NCBI GenBank assembly: GCA_950295325.1
Contig: OX485806.1
Span: 20,646,001-20,710,000 of the forward strand
Length of the DNA: 64,000 bases
Source: Polytrichum commune
Lineage: Eukaryota > Streptophyta > Polytrichopsida > Polytrichales > Polytrichaceae
Direction: 5' to 3'
The stretch's first letter is position 1. Each line of letters begins with the position of its first letter. Shown piece by piece: positions 11,831 to 23,523 of the stretch. The notes beneath the pieces are model-generated. The model worked only from the letters and a program-made list of their open reading frames with translations. It searched no databases and was not told the DNA's origin. The position numbers were made by a program, and so were the translations under genes.

Positions 11831-12288
11831 GGTAGATGTACGGAAAACGGTGAGAATAAATCGATTCAGCCCGAAAGCGTGGGTTGAAATTTGTGCGATA
11901 TATTTTTCAAACACATAGTAGAGGAAAGGAAATGCTGAGGAATGTAAGTTGTTATCATGTTTTCATACGCGTGAATATCTAGTTACGATTTCCCAAAGAG
12001 GCAAGTACGTCAAACCCTCCACGTGTACAACAAAGTTTCTCTCACCCGAGCCTCAAAATATCCTACTTTGCATACGAATGCACACAAAATGGTGAACACA
12101 ATGGCCCCCCAAAATTGATCGCACGTGGTGTGAAACAACACCCATCCGATTAAGGTAAAAAAAACCGAAAACGGTGAATGGCCACTACAATATTAGTGCA
12201 CGAGACTAGGGGGAAAACATTGCACAAATTTCAAATCCACTCGCTCTGGTCGAATCAACTTATTTTCATCCTTCTCCGTATATCTACC
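11831..12288. mobile_element. Long-TIR non-coding element
   Basis: The first ~66 bp (GGTAGATGTACGG...) are inverted at 12222-12288 (...CCGTATATCTACC), with mismatches. The interior is non-coding. Related sequence, partly inverted, occurs at 29503-29935. TAA and TTA flank the ends but are not direct repeats, so the superfamily is not settled; long TIRs would be compatible with a Mutator-type MITE. Confidence 0.6.
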
Positions 12289-12339
12289 TTAGGCGGCTCG
12301 TTTTCTTAATCGGACTCCTATAATTCATTGGTTAGTGGT

Positions 12340-12640
12340 TGGTGAAGATCAAAGAGCAAACACTGAATGCTTAATATGGGCAGCTATGGCACATTTCTAG
12401 ACATTGGTGATATGTTCGTACCAACTTTTGGCTTCAAAAAATTACAGTAACTTCAATTTAAGAAATAAAATCACAAAAAAATTCCAGTCCTCATGATTTC
12501 TATCTTCATGCATTGGAAAATTTTGCACCGCCTTATATATATCTCTAAAGCTAGCGGAGAATCTCTGAAGTGGTTGCTCGTGGGTGCCTCTACTCTAATA
12601 GGCTCTCCCAAACATGTCACCAATTGAACGTAGAATGGAA
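12340..12640. repeat. Dispersed repeat, second copy of 1380-1740
   Basis: Aligns in the same orientation with 1380-1740 through several 8-11-bp shared blocks, including TTGCACCGCCT. It is non-coding and clearly diverged. Confidence 0.55.
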
Positions 12641-12692
12641 TCAATATTTCAAGCACACGTCCCAATCTTGTAGTGACACACATGTGTGGCTT

Positions 12693-12920
12693 GAGATTCA
12701 CGGTGTATACGTAAACTCATCCATCATGGATGAAGGGGGCTTCAGCAGAAAAACCCCTTACAAGATTGAGGGCCAATTCATTCCAATTCGATATCGGTGT
12801 ACTAATTCGAGATCTCTGACTCTATTTCTATAGTCTAAAGACATCCATTCACATGTCATAATATAGTTCCTTGCGTTATCACAATCACAATGGATGAGTT
12901 TACGTAGACACCACGAATCC
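12693..12920. mobile_element. 228-bp inverted-repeat element
   Basis: 12693-12724 (GAGATTCACGGTGT...) is inverted at 12890-12920, sharing TACGTAAACTCATCCAT. A related segment lies at about 25563-25690, including AAACTCATCCAT and TACAAG(A/G)TTGAGGG. It is a MITE-like structure of unassigned family. Confidence 0.5.
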
Positions 12921-13381
12921 CTTAGCCCATCTTTGTGGTGTTTATTCGAAACTACCGGCCTTAGCATATACCAATCAAATATAAGTGCCTATTTAAGAAA
13001 AGTGAATAAGAAGGCCCATATACCTCAAATCGTGCGTAGGTAGGAGATCTTGGGAATATTGGCACTCGTCATATCAATCACCGGGACTTGAAAGGGCTGA
13101 TGATATTTGTGGGTGTTATTTATTTCAACTGTTGTTTGGGGGCAAGTTAAGGGAACTTGGGGACCACAAATTGCACATAGTAGGATTTGAAGATTAGATC
13201 CTCATAATAAAGACAAAGTGGTATTATTTCAGGAGGGGTAATCAGTCAGTCTAAATTAAGCATTTAATCTCATTTTAGTGGGGTTAATGACAGGTAGTTG
13301 TGGATTGCATCTTTGTGTCCGAACACATCTGCAACATTGCATGGCAAGAGACTTATAGTATCCCCACATTTTAGTGTGGGT

Positions 13382-13611
13382 CACTACACTAAATATGATA
13401 TTTAGTGTGACTTACTGTTTGGAATTACGCAATGCTATAACTATCTACTCTCACTGCATCTCATTGTTTACCAATTATGGTTGAATTGGTTGTTTGGACA
13501 CTGTAGAACATTAACATCTTTACTTGGTAGGAAAATTAGTAGTAAAAAGATATAGGAACATGTAACTCCGAACAGTAAGTCACACAAAGTATCATATTTA
13601 TTAGTGTAGTG
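13382..13611. mobile_element. MITE with CACTACAC... ends, copy 1
   Basis: Starts CACTACACTAAATATGATA and ends with its near-inverse TATCATATTTATTAGTGTAGTG. The inner inverted repeat (ACTTACTGTTTGGAATTAC against GTAACTCCGAACAGTAAGT) extends the TIR to about 48 bp. A diverged second copy is at 18748-18955. The first bases resemble CACTA transposon ends, but I see no clean 3-bp target duplication, so that assignment is weak. Confidence 0.6.
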
Positions 13612-15489
13612 AATTGGTTCCTACTGTGGGTTGTTACATCTAGTGACCATCGTTGGTCAAATTAGAGCTAAAAGTGACCCCTGCTGGTAGGAGTGCCATT
13701 CGTTGATCGTCCACACCAGTATTTATGGGCATACTATTATAGCCCCTCCTCATCAAATACATCTCGTATCAAGATAGTAACTTAGATATTGTCCACATGG
13801 GAGCCCGAGGCTATAAAGTCACTTGTTGTATGCAAGGTTTTCCAAAATAAGAGTTCACCAATTTTTGTATATGAAAAGGAAGGGAGCTATTTTTTTAGGC
13901 TTTGACAAAATCCGACTTTTCGAAAGGCCAACATCTCGCTCGAGATTGCTTTTTCACTTAAAGTTACTGGAAAGAAAGAAATCCTCTGGCTTTACGTTTT
14001 GCAAGGGCAAACAGTTTGATAAAGTCCTTGATTTATGTGCATGCATTTAACACACGAGGTCGCCGCTTAAGACATCGTCGATTTATTAGGCTAAAGGGGA
14101 GTGAGTGGGAGACAGATCGAGGGTCCTTTTTCAGTATGACACTCGAGTGAAACATGATGATAAATTAATGAGTTCAGAAATCATTAATAATACCAATTAT
14201 TAGGTTTTTGATTTACCATAGTAATTAGGTCCAGCCACACATCCCAGTTAAGGCTCTAATTACAGTAAGTAACCACTCGTGAATTGTAATTTACAGTAAG
14301 TAACCCACTCGTGAGTTATATTTATGTTGTGCCAACGTTGCCTGGTGAAGAGAATCAGCTAACATATGAGGTAGTTAACCTATGTGAGAGTTAATCAATT
14401 TCATGGTCTCAACACCTAGTTATAATCAAGGTTCAAGTGAAAGTTATTAAACTAGAAGTTAGCTAACTTTTGGGACCTTGATTTTGTGAAGAAATCTCAA
14501 CTCATCCATACACCTAATGCTAACTAACTTTTACAAATGAGCAGCCCGAGTTTCTTCCTAGAATGTTTGTCTTTCATCCCTTCATTGTTCCGCTACAAGG
14601 TGGACCACACTGTATCTTACATCATCTTAAATTTATCGTATAACCCTAGATAATATAGCAATAAATCAATGATAAAATATCATTTTCAATGTCAAATTTG
14701 GATAAATAATGTTATATTAGTTCACTTATTTTAATCATAATGAAACACAAATGATATGGGCTAGACTTTTATTTTGTATCATAGTTAGTTTTATGTTCAA
14801 AACTTGGGCAAGTTGAACAAAAGTTTGGTTGGTCAACCTTAACTCCTCCTCTCTTAAATTGGTCAATTTATGGTTAGTGGTGACCAGAATGTGTGGGTGT
14901 GTGATCGGTTAGCTAGCATATGAGTTTGTTGATTTCACTACCTCATAATGTTAGACAATTTTCTTAACTAGTTGGTGCGGCCATGATTTTAGCTAGCTAG
15001 AATTCTGGTAAGCTAATCTTTACTGACTCGTAAGTTGGGTAATGATCTTAACTAGGAAGTGCACCTAGACCTTAACAAGGTTAACTTAGACTTGAGGCGG
15101 TCACCCATTCAAATATCTTAAAGCGAACTCTATTGCTTGAGTTATGCAAGCGTCTCTTGAAGGAATGTATTAGAATTTTATTTTGGCACAAAATTGAGAA
15201 AGAAGTTAGCAATTACGGTACATGCATTGGTGCTTAAAAAAACCACTTTTAAATATTATTGATCACATAAACTATCATTGACCAAAAAGGTTGAAATGGT
15301 TCGTGTTAGCAATCGACAACGAATTCCAACACACCAAAGCATGTGTTATTTGTATTTCGTATGAAAAACGCCATAAGGGTTCAATATTTTACCGGTAGAT
15401 GATCCACAACCGACACATGTGCCCTTCTTGATTTCAAGAACTCAAGGCAAATTTGGAACATTTACTTTCTAACTAGGATCAAATTTGGC
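13612..15489. other. No recognisable gene; minor repeats
   Basis: 13613-13740 is a diverged relative of the MITE at 10038-10193. 14262-14290 and 14292-14320 form a short tandem duplication (ACAGTAAGTAACC...CTCGTGA). A 75-codon frame at 13823-14050 has no motif I recognise. The remainder shows no coding signal. Confidence 0.5.
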
Positions 15490-15559
15490 AAACTCCCCGC
15501 TTGTATTTGGAAAGAGGTCACCACCGGCATCACACCATGCATTAGGACAAGGATAGGTT

Positions 15560-15885
15560 AAAGAATGAGAAACAAAATAGTTATAAATGCTTGGGAAGTC
15601 CCATGTGGTGGCATCCTTTGGCATATTTGGTACACTAGAAACATGAAGATTTTTGCGGATGAGATTACGAAACCCAAAGTCATTAGTCACAAAGCTTGGA
15701 CCGATAGTTTATGTAGTAGCAAATTCCAAGCAACGCTTGAGGCTAACTTTGTTAGAATTTGGTGCATGGGTAAGGTGCTTTGTACAAAATACTTTTCTCA
15801 ATTTCATTGGAAGTTGTCTCCTCCCTTTCAAACGGTTTTGAAAAATCTTCAAAACATTAACATTAGTCGCATGGTGCCTTGGTAA
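15560..15885 (+). pseudogene. LINE 3' coding remnant (C-terminal of non-LTR retrotransposon ORF2)
   Basis: The frame reads ILWHIWYTRNMKIFADE followed by KPKVISHKAW. This is the aromatic 'W.IW..RN...F' pattern common just after the zinc-knuckle region of plant LINE polyproteins. The homologous place in the LINE at 21281-24660 carries a similar IWHQWNDLIFN. Only the C-terminal part survives here, so it is a dead 5'-truncated or eroded copy. Confidence 0.5.
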
Positions 15886-16252
15886 CTAATATCAACATTT
15901 GGGTACCTTTAAGTTTCTCTTCCTTTTTTATTTTTTAAAAATTTATCTCAAATGATTTACAAATAAACCTCACAACGCTTCCAAGGACTTGTACACATAT
16001 TCTCAAAAATGTTGAAAATGTTGAAATAAGTCATCTCGAGGACTTCCCGTAGCCCACATGCTCGTGAATGGGTTTCATTAAATCCGATTCAACAATGGAT
16101 TGGACAATGATTTCCAATGCTTGTCGATCCTTAATGCTTCACAATCACTCCATTTTATGCAAGTTCATAGGTTAGGTAAGAGCAACTACTTTCAAGTTGT
16201 GCTTAAAGCGCTTCCTCTCCTATATTTTGTTGAAAACAACCAATGTCAATAA

Positions 16253-16583
16253 CTCGGGGGGGGGGGGGGGTAATCATTGGTTGGAGTAGCAAATGATAGG
16301 GTATTTTAAAAACATGGGGACAAAAATTTATAAATGGACTTAAGAGTCATATAGGGTATCAAAAATGGCACTGGACATCTTTAAAGTACTATAGGGTATG
16401 GAATAATAGGTAATTTGGAATTATAAGTAATGCAAGCCATTTTTCTATTAACCCAAAGCATAAAATTTTTAAATGATAGCATGTGAAAAAAAGAAGAGAA
16501 TTGAAAGTAATGCCCCCTATAAAATAGTGGTTATTTGCACCTATATCCTTAACTTTTTAAGACACTGCCCCCCCCCCCTCGAG
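16253..16583. mobile_element. Poly-G-ended TIR element, copy PG1
   Basis: The element begins CTCG followed by a run of about 15 G (total) and ends with 11 C then TCGAG. It is flanked by an exact 8-bp direct repeat, GTCAATAA, at 16245-16252 and 16584-16591. It is 331 bp and non-coding. It matches PG2 (31643-31993) along its full length with few differences. The 8-bp target duplication fits hAT- or P-type integration, but the homopolymer ends are unlike TIRs I know. Confidence 0.8.
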
Positions 16584-16591
16584 GTCAATAA

Positions 16592-18469
16592 AAATTGTAC
16601 TCTCTTTTCCTTGCATGGTTTTTAATTGCGTGTTGTTTCAAAGCCTCCATATTTTTTGAATTAGTGAGCCAAATTTATATTGAGCCTTAACAAATTAATT
16701 GCAAAGTTTTTGCACCAATGAACTTATATTCATGGTTCAAAACTTAGGGTAATGCCTTTGTGGCAAACCAACAAGGATCCATGGAAAGTATATTCATTGT
16801 CAAATATACTAGTTTATAAAAATAAAAATACATTTCCATTGGAGGTGCAAATTACTTGGATAGTATCATTCTAGACAAGTTGTGCCAATATCTTGTAAAA
16901 TATAATGTTTAGATGGGAACAAGTTGTTCAAAACATACCATACCAATCCTTGAGGCCGACATAAAGAGGGGGTGATTACTCCCTTTAACTTGATCTCAAG
17001 GGAATTTATTGTTAGTGGATTTTTTTTAAAAAAATCACATGAATTTTTTTAAATCCAATGTTTTAGGTTGGAGTCCTAAGACATGCTAGAAAATCAAGGC
17101 CACCGATATAATTGCAAATTATATGTATTTTTATATTTTTCCAAATCTCTTCCCCCCAAAAAAATTCACATGGGCTTGGTTGTTCCTTTTCCATAGCCTT
17201 TCTTATACATGCCTACATGATATGGTTGTTTCCTATATTGCATTCATACTATCTACATCCAAAACAAGAGCTCCATTGGATGGATGTAGTAAGCCACATG
17301 GTTTGAAATTGTTAACTAAGTTAGTTTGAAATGTATATGAGACCCTACAAATACCCACATTTGTGTACCTCTCTCTCTCCAACTTTCATACTCTCACATG
17401 TCCCGAGTTCCATTCCTACTATATCCAACATAGTTTGCATAGGTAAAGAGGCAACATAATTGCATATATATCTATATATATATGAGTGTAGCTATTTCCC
17501 CCGACAACATGAAGGCATACAATAATTTATAACTATGCATACCTATCCTCATAACCACTATAGTAGGAAAAAATAAATCTATGTTGTTATTGTGGGAATA
17601 AATATTCAAAATTAGTGTCGATTGTTGTTGTATTAACATGGGCACCTAATTGCACATATGAATGTATGGTAAGAGGCACACTTTTGCATGAAGTCAATCC
17701 TTGGTCTTCTCTTTGTAATACAAAGGATGCAAATCAGTTACGAAGGTTTATGTTTATTCCCTTCATACATTTAATGATTATTATTCACTATAATTTTCAT
17801 ATTCACAATGTATATTACGGTTAACATAATCCCTTAAAATAAGTTATTTCCCCATACATTCAAGTGGACATCTCTGACATTCTCAAATGTCTTTGTGTTT
17901 GATTCCTCGTGGCACTCGTGTTGTTGCCAACAATTCAACTATGTAGAGGCTTTGGAATACAAGTTTAGGGAATAATTGATGTTATGGCGTCGCAATCTAT
18001 GCTAATGTCTCAATCCAAAGCCTCTACATAGTTGTCTATGCTAATATTTAGAATTCCTTTCTCTATACTTATGTCTATGCTAAGTGCCTTGAATTCTTTA
18101 TGAATTCGCACCCTTAGAAGCCAATCGATATTAACAACGAAATTGATTGCCAACATAGAAAAATAATCTGCAATTATTTTGAAACCTCACATGTTGATGT
18201 CATTTTTGGCATCAAGAAGAACATCGGTTGCACATGTTGGTTCAAGGCATATGCAATCCACACTAAAGTGGTATTCCTCATTTGAATGACAATTCGTAAG
18301 TAAAGATGCCGCCATGATGTAACCCTATGGTTCCCCCAAACCCAAAACACTTTGCGTTTGCACATCTACATACCCTCGTCTGGGAAAATGTTTGCTTGAA
18401 ATCATCATTCTTTTGTTGCCAAAGTGGATCCCATTTGACGGACAATCCACCATAGCAAGTTACCCAGGA
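16592..18469. other. No recognisable gene; one perfect foldback
   Basis: Frames at 17112-17329 and 17615-17824 lack motifs. A perfect 21-bp inverted repeat is listed separately at 17936-18034. A short (TA)n run lies near 17465-17483. Confidence 0.5.
17936..18034. repeat. Perfect 21-bp inverted repeat with 57-nt loop
   Basis: 17936-17956 (CAACTATGTAGAGGC...) is exactly complementary to 18014-18034. This could be the ends of a tiny foldback element or a hairpin-forming transcript. There is no evidence of transcription in the sequence. Confidence 0.75.
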
Positions 18470-18650
18470 ACTTCACATGGCAATGTAATATTTCTAGGAG
18501 CCAAAGGCAATTTGATTGATAGCCACATGCCCCTAGCTTTGAGTTAGACCCACCTCTTTTTTTTTATGGGCCTAATGCAACATTTGGTGGACCATGAAAT
18601 TATCCACTTATTGTCATGTAAGACGCCATGTAGAGTTCTCATCAGGTCTT
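18470..18650. mobile_element. Partial Tourist-like element fragment
   Basis: GTTAGACCCACCTC, GCCTAATGCAA and GGACCATGAAA blocks match the body of the GGGCCACTT family, especially the copy starting at 60472. TIRs are missing. Confidence 0.45.
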
Positions 18651-18747
18651 CACGGTCTAGTGTGAAGCAAGCTTGGATTGTCTATGGCTTCTTGACCAAT
18701 CGCATAATTTGTCTATCTTGGGTCAAGGGCACCCAAGCTCTAAATTG

Positions 18748-18955
18748 TTTATGGTGTTTAGTGTCACTTGCTATTTGGAGTTACATTGTGCTATAACCTT
18801 TTATTGTCATCTCACTTTCTACCAATAAAGGTCAAATTGGTTGTTTGGACACTATATAACAACAACATCTTCACTTGGTAAAAAATCACATTAGCAATAA
18901 AGTGTTATAGCAATGCGTAACTCTGAATAGTAAGTGACACCAAATACCATAAATG
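18748..18955. mobile_element. MITE, diverged second copy of 13382-13611
   Basis: It shares GGTTGTTTGGACACT, CATCTTCACTTGGTA and the paired ends GTGTCACTTGCTATTTGGAG and TGAATAGTAAGTGACAC. The TIR structure is kept, with TTTATGGT at the left end inverted as ACCATAAA at the right. Non-coding. Confidence 0.55.
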
Positions 18956-19319
18956 GTGTGGTGTAAATAGCCCCTAGATGGTAGTAAACCTAGAGATTTG
19001 ACAAGTATTGTGTTGAATAGCTAAATCACATCACTACTTCAATGCAACATGCGCAAAGGATTATTGCACTAAATAGTCCTATCATTGTATGCCACAAATA
19101 ATTTTCTAGAGCCCACGCTAATTCTCATTACGAGATTTAATGTGGGCCACATTAACTTTATAGAACTCATGCTAAATTTCTAGTAGGAAAATAGCATGGG
19201 CCACATTTAGAAAATATTAAAATCTAAGAATTCAATATGGGCGATTTAAAAAAAAATCTACTACTTTTGTTCTATAACTAGTATTCAATGAGTTGGCGGG
19301 AAGTCTTCACGAAGACTTA

Positions 19320-19825
19320 GGGCCACTTCACACATGAGACTGAGAGCCCATAACCATTACACTTCAAGCACTCTCATTGGTGGAAAAGACGGAGCCGGTC
19401 CAAGTTCACTTCACCGTACGCTTGAGGGACCAACGGAGGGAGAATGTGAATGCAAGATAGATGTAAAGTCTACATGGTTTCCTGCATGGCATCCAATGGA
19501 TCATGTCTCATGGTCACTTGGACTGTTTTCAAAAATCACGTCTTGGAGATAGACCTAACACAAAATCTGGAGACCATGGCACTCCAAATGCTCACAACCG
19601 TTGATTTATTCTATTTTTTAATCATATGTGAGGACCTACATGAATAGAAATTCATTGAAATATCATTTGGTTGAGGGCCCGGTCACATATGACTTCACAC
19701 TACGCTTGAGGGCCCGTGACCACACTACATGATTTCGGAGGTGTGTTGGGACGGCCTTTGGACACTTTCTTTTGGGCTCTCACAATTCCACGGTCACGGC
19801 TCTTGGCTCCTGTGGGAAGTGGCCC
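19320..19825. mobile_element. Tourist-like element with intact TIRs and TTA target duplication
   Basis: Begins GGGCCACTTCACACATGAGA and ends with the inverted TCTTGGCTCCTGTGGGAAGT then GGCCC. TTA flanks both ends (19317-19319 and 19826-19828). It is 506 bp with no transposase. This is the clearest member of the family also found at 2252-2818. Confidence 0.78.
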
Positions 19826-19828
19826 TTA

Positions 19829-20397
19829 GCGGAAGACATGTGGTCTCGGACCCTTGGTAATTCCACCCTTGTATAAAAAATTAGTGTGGCCCACACTAAT
19901 TAGGTCCACATGCACACTAATAGACCTATTTTAATGTCACTGTCCTAATTAGCTGACAGGGTGGAGGATACTAAAAAAATCAAATTCCCAAGCCAAAATG
20001 ACCGAGTCACTTCACACGTGATGGCAGTGTGAACGCAAGCGGATCGAGCATGTTGAGATTTTCAATCATGCACAATATTGGACAACAATCGGAATACCAG
20101 CACTTTTGGAAAGGTGGTTGCTCCTAATTTGGCCGGGGACCAAAATCATGTTCCTTTATTTGGCACCCGTGTGGGGACTCGCACATTAAATCACAACTGT
20201 CAACATTCAACTTTGCAATAAACTAATCGCCCCCACTTATTTCCGGTCACCAGTTGAGCACTACTTCACCCACATGCTCTCACAAATCTAGGCTATTTTA
20301 TTCGCCCCAAGAACTGTTGTTCACGAGAAGAGACAAGAAGCCAATACAGTCGTACATGACATTTTGGGGTCGGGGTCAGGGTTAACTTATAAGCCGT
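19829..20397. other. No recognisable gene
   Basis: Spacer between two elements. It contains repeated GTGGCC(A/C)ACA(C/T)TAA motifs near 19882, but no coding signal. Confidence 0.45.
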
Positions 20398-20720
20398 AAC
20401 AGTGGACACTATGTACGGGGAGAATCGACCGGTTTTTTAAGCAGGTGAACCGGTGGTGTTGGAGAAATAACCGGTCCAACCTCAAGACTTCACAAAAACT
20501 ACTGGCCGGGTAGGAGGAATCGAGAGGATATTCCTCGAATTAATGGAGGATTCGCCGATCGATCGTAACATGTAACCGGTGGGACTTGGGAGCACTAGGG
20601 TTTGTGACCGGTTGTGCCCAAACATGTGCCCGCACATTGAGGTGTTGATCACACCGGCCAGTACTGGCATCATTTGTCCGTAGGCATCTCCGGCTGTAAT
20701 AGTGTGGAAAGTGGTGGGCC
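20398..20720 (+). mobile_element. hAT-like non-coding element of the ACCGGTT family, copy 1
   Basis: Shares with 42485-42711 the GGGGAGAA block, GTGAACCGGT/ATGAACCGGT, GAGAAATAACC, TCAAGACT, AACATGTAACCGGT and TGCCC(G/A)AA. Its ends are not clear, and no target duplication was found. Family assignment rests on the better-preserved copy at 42485. Confidence 0.5.
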
Positions 20721-20817
20721 AACATCTATTTCTGAACATGATTTCCAACAATTTCATGGCTAGATCCGGACGGAAATATTGGTGTGATCGGGGCATGAGT
20801 GGACACTTCAATGCGAT

Positions 20818-21278
20818 AACCATTGCACTTCATGCACTCTCATTGGTGGAGAAGGCGGAGTTGGTCCAAGTTCGCTGCACACTACGCTTGAGGGACCAAC
20901 GGAGTATGTGAATGCAAGATGGATATAACGTCTACATGGCATCGAATGGATCATGCTTCATGGTCGCTTGGACTTGTTTTCCAAAACCACCTCTTGGAGG
21001 TAGGCCGGCCTAACACAAAAGCGGGAGACCATGGCACTCCGAACGCTCACCACCGTTGATTTATCCTATTATATCATGTGTGAGGACCTGCATGAATAGA
21101 ATCTCATTGAAATAGCATTTGGTTGAGGGCCCGGTCACATATGACTTCACACTACACTTGAGGGTCCGTGACCACACTACATGATTTTGGAGGTGTGTTG
21201 GGACGGCCTTTGGACAATTTCTTTTGGGCTCTCACAAATTTCACGGTCACGGCTCTTGACTCGTGTGTAAAGTGGCCC
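20818..21278. mobile_element. Tourist-like element, left-end-damaged copy
   Basis: The right end (GTGTGTAAAGTGGCCC) is intact and the body follows the 19320-19825 copy closely, with GAGACCATGGCACTCCGAA and GGGACGGCCTTTGGACA. Bases of the left TIR are deleted. Its right end lies directly against the LINE fragment at 21281. Confidence 0.6.
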
Positions 21279-21280
21279 AG

Positions 21281-22277
21281 TATGCTAACAATACTTCATT
21301 TTATTGTGAGAGCAAAAGAGGCTAGTGTGGATAATCTTGTAGGGTTTCTCTAGAATTTTGGGCTTGCCTCTTGCTTGGGAATTAACTAGCACAAAAGTGT
21401 GGTGAACTGGTGCGGACGTGGTACTCAATTGGGTTGGGTGGAGAAATATCACTGGAAATGGGCCGTCACTGGAGATTTGTCCAAGCTACTTGGTGCTCCT
21501 TTCGGTTTGAATCTTGAGCTACATGATGTTGACCAATTTCTTGTGGATAGGATTAGGCCAAACTCAAGTATTGGAGCTCCATACATTTGTCACTTGTTGG
21601 CATGACGCTCATTATGATTAATGTGTCGATGTCATGCCTTTGGTATTTCATGGCGGTTGGGGTTGGTTCAAAGATTTTTTTGGGAAAAATCAAAGCTTTG
21701 TTGTGTGATTATCTTTGGTCGGGGTCTTAGAACATTGCAAAAACGCGGGTGTGTTGGGACAATAGTGCAATGCCAAAGAAAGTTGGAGGTCTTAGCCTTA
21801 ATTCCGTAGAGGATGCAATGCAAACACTCATGAGTAAGTGGATCATTCAAGCACTTCTACCTGGCTAGTCGAATATGCGAATCTTGTTGAGGTACCACAT
21901 CAAGCAACTCCAACCTTCTTATCATGTTCATGGGGCCCTTCTCCTATGTGGTTCTTCTCTCTTAACTTCTCTATCAAAGGCGGGTCAAAAGTTGGCATCA
22001 TATTGCTCGATTGTGGAAGGTGATGGTACGCATGGGGATTTTCCTTTCTCTGTCTTGCTTGGAGGATACTTCACAACTTAACATATGGTGGCAAACTAAT
22101 TACCAAAGATTGTACTTCGGCATTACCATGGATAGGGGATTTGTACTTTATCGTATAGGTTTGAGATACTTCCGGGATATTTGGGATCCGGAGAGGAATT
22201 ATTTTCTAAGAGTGTGAGGAAGTGTGCACCAAATTCTCCCTTGCAGATGTTTATTACCATGTTTGGGGCAAACTACT
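21281..22277 (+). pseudogene. LINE (non-LTR) reverse transcriptase remnant, 5' part
   Basis: The fragment starts at a degenerate YADD-type catalytic motif (YANNTSFY), where both catalytic aspartates are replaced. Frame-shifted segments then read LGLASCLGIN, LLGAPFGLNLELHDVDQFL and, in another frame, MPKKVGGLSLNSVEDA and LMSKWIIQA. These are the thumb and post-RT motifs typical of plant LINE ORF2 proteins. It is inactive, with lost Asp residues, stops and frameshifts. Its continuation is at 23524-24660; the two were separated by insertion of the poly-G-ended element 22278-23523. Confidence 0.7.
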
Positions 22278-23523
22278 CTGGGGGGGGGGTCACTCTCCCT
22301 TGTGTTATGTAACCACATGCTTGCAAAGAGTATCTTTATGGGGGCTATTTACCTTTAAGGAACCCTTTAAGTAGAAAAAATCTACTTCACCAAATATTTG
22401 GCACCCTATAGGTAATTATAAAATAAACCCATGCTATTTCAAGTGATGGTAAATTACTTATAAAATTTTGATTTACTTGTTCCGTACAAAGGCAAACTTA
22501 GAACACCAATATGGCATGGTGTAAATTCACGTTGCTATATTTTGGTGAAAGAAGAGTGTACACATCATAACTAGAGCATGTCATGCATCTAAGTTAAATG
22601 TCGGTTTAGGAAATTGTAACCTAAAAGTTAAATCCACAAACAATGCACTTGAAATGAGGTCAATAACATGAGCAATAACATAATCAATGAATGTGGCACA
22701 AAGACAACACATGCCAAGAAAACCGAGCCAAAATTTCAATTGCAAAGCTGAAGTGTTAAAAAGCACAAAGAAAAAATGTATTCCACTAAATTTTTAGCAA
22801 ACCACAAACACAAATCCCCATAGAGCATTTGTGCAATCCCTAGGACAACCATAGAACTATAAACGAAGATGGAAGACTAACACAAGAATGCATCCATTTG
22901 GAGAAGGAGTGCAACCTTTATCACAATGGTTGGGAAGTATTCATGAAGGTAGCGGAAGAAGCCAAAGATCAAGCGCCTCAAGCTGAGGAAAGGGTTGAAG
23001 AAGCTCATAGAAGAGTCGAAGAGTTGTTGCTAGAGCTTGAGAATGTCACACAGTGCAACCCACATAAGTATCATGCAACTCCAGAGTGACTTGCAAAATG
23101 CTAAGAGCAAAAGAAAGAGCAAAAGAAAGTAAAGCTAAGCAAAGAAGGGAATGCAAGGCATGGAAGTGCAAAGGCTAAACCCTAATCCTAAACACCAATC
23201 AATATTAAGTCTTCATCCATAGTTTGACCTATCCATTAATATCCATTCAATATTTCGTTCATTCCTGTATTATATGTGAATATACTCATTTTTATTATAT
23301 TTTTTTTAATCCTCCTTATTTTTTGTCACCCTAATTTCTTTCTACCTCAAACCTAAAGTGGGGGTTTTCCTCTTCCACTAAATTATATATAATCACATGT
23401 TTTGTAATTTAAGGAGGCTATGGTAGATCCAAAGTTTATAGAACTTTTCCTTCCAATGAATAAAAACACCCTATAGTTGTTCTCACGTGGTTTCTACTTT
23501 TCGGCCGGTGACCCCCCCCAAAG
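22278..23523. mobile_element. Poly-G-ended TIR element PG3 inserted in a LINE
   Basis: The left end reads CT, ten G, then TCAC. The inverted right end reads CTTT, eight G, then TCAC. An exact 8-bp direct repeat, AAACTACT, flanks it at 22270-22277 and 23524-23531. Removing the element and one repeat leaves the LINE reading frame continuous, which confirms the boundaries. At 1246 bp it is longer than PG1 and PG2. It contains only a 63-codon frame (22898-23089) rich in Glu/Ala/Arg heptad-like sequence, with no recognisable transposase. Confidence 0.78.

Noticed and set aside
13823-14050. Organelle-derived insertion
   Set aside because: The 75-codon frame had a faintly organelle-like feel, but I could not match it to any specific chloroplast or mitochondrial gene.
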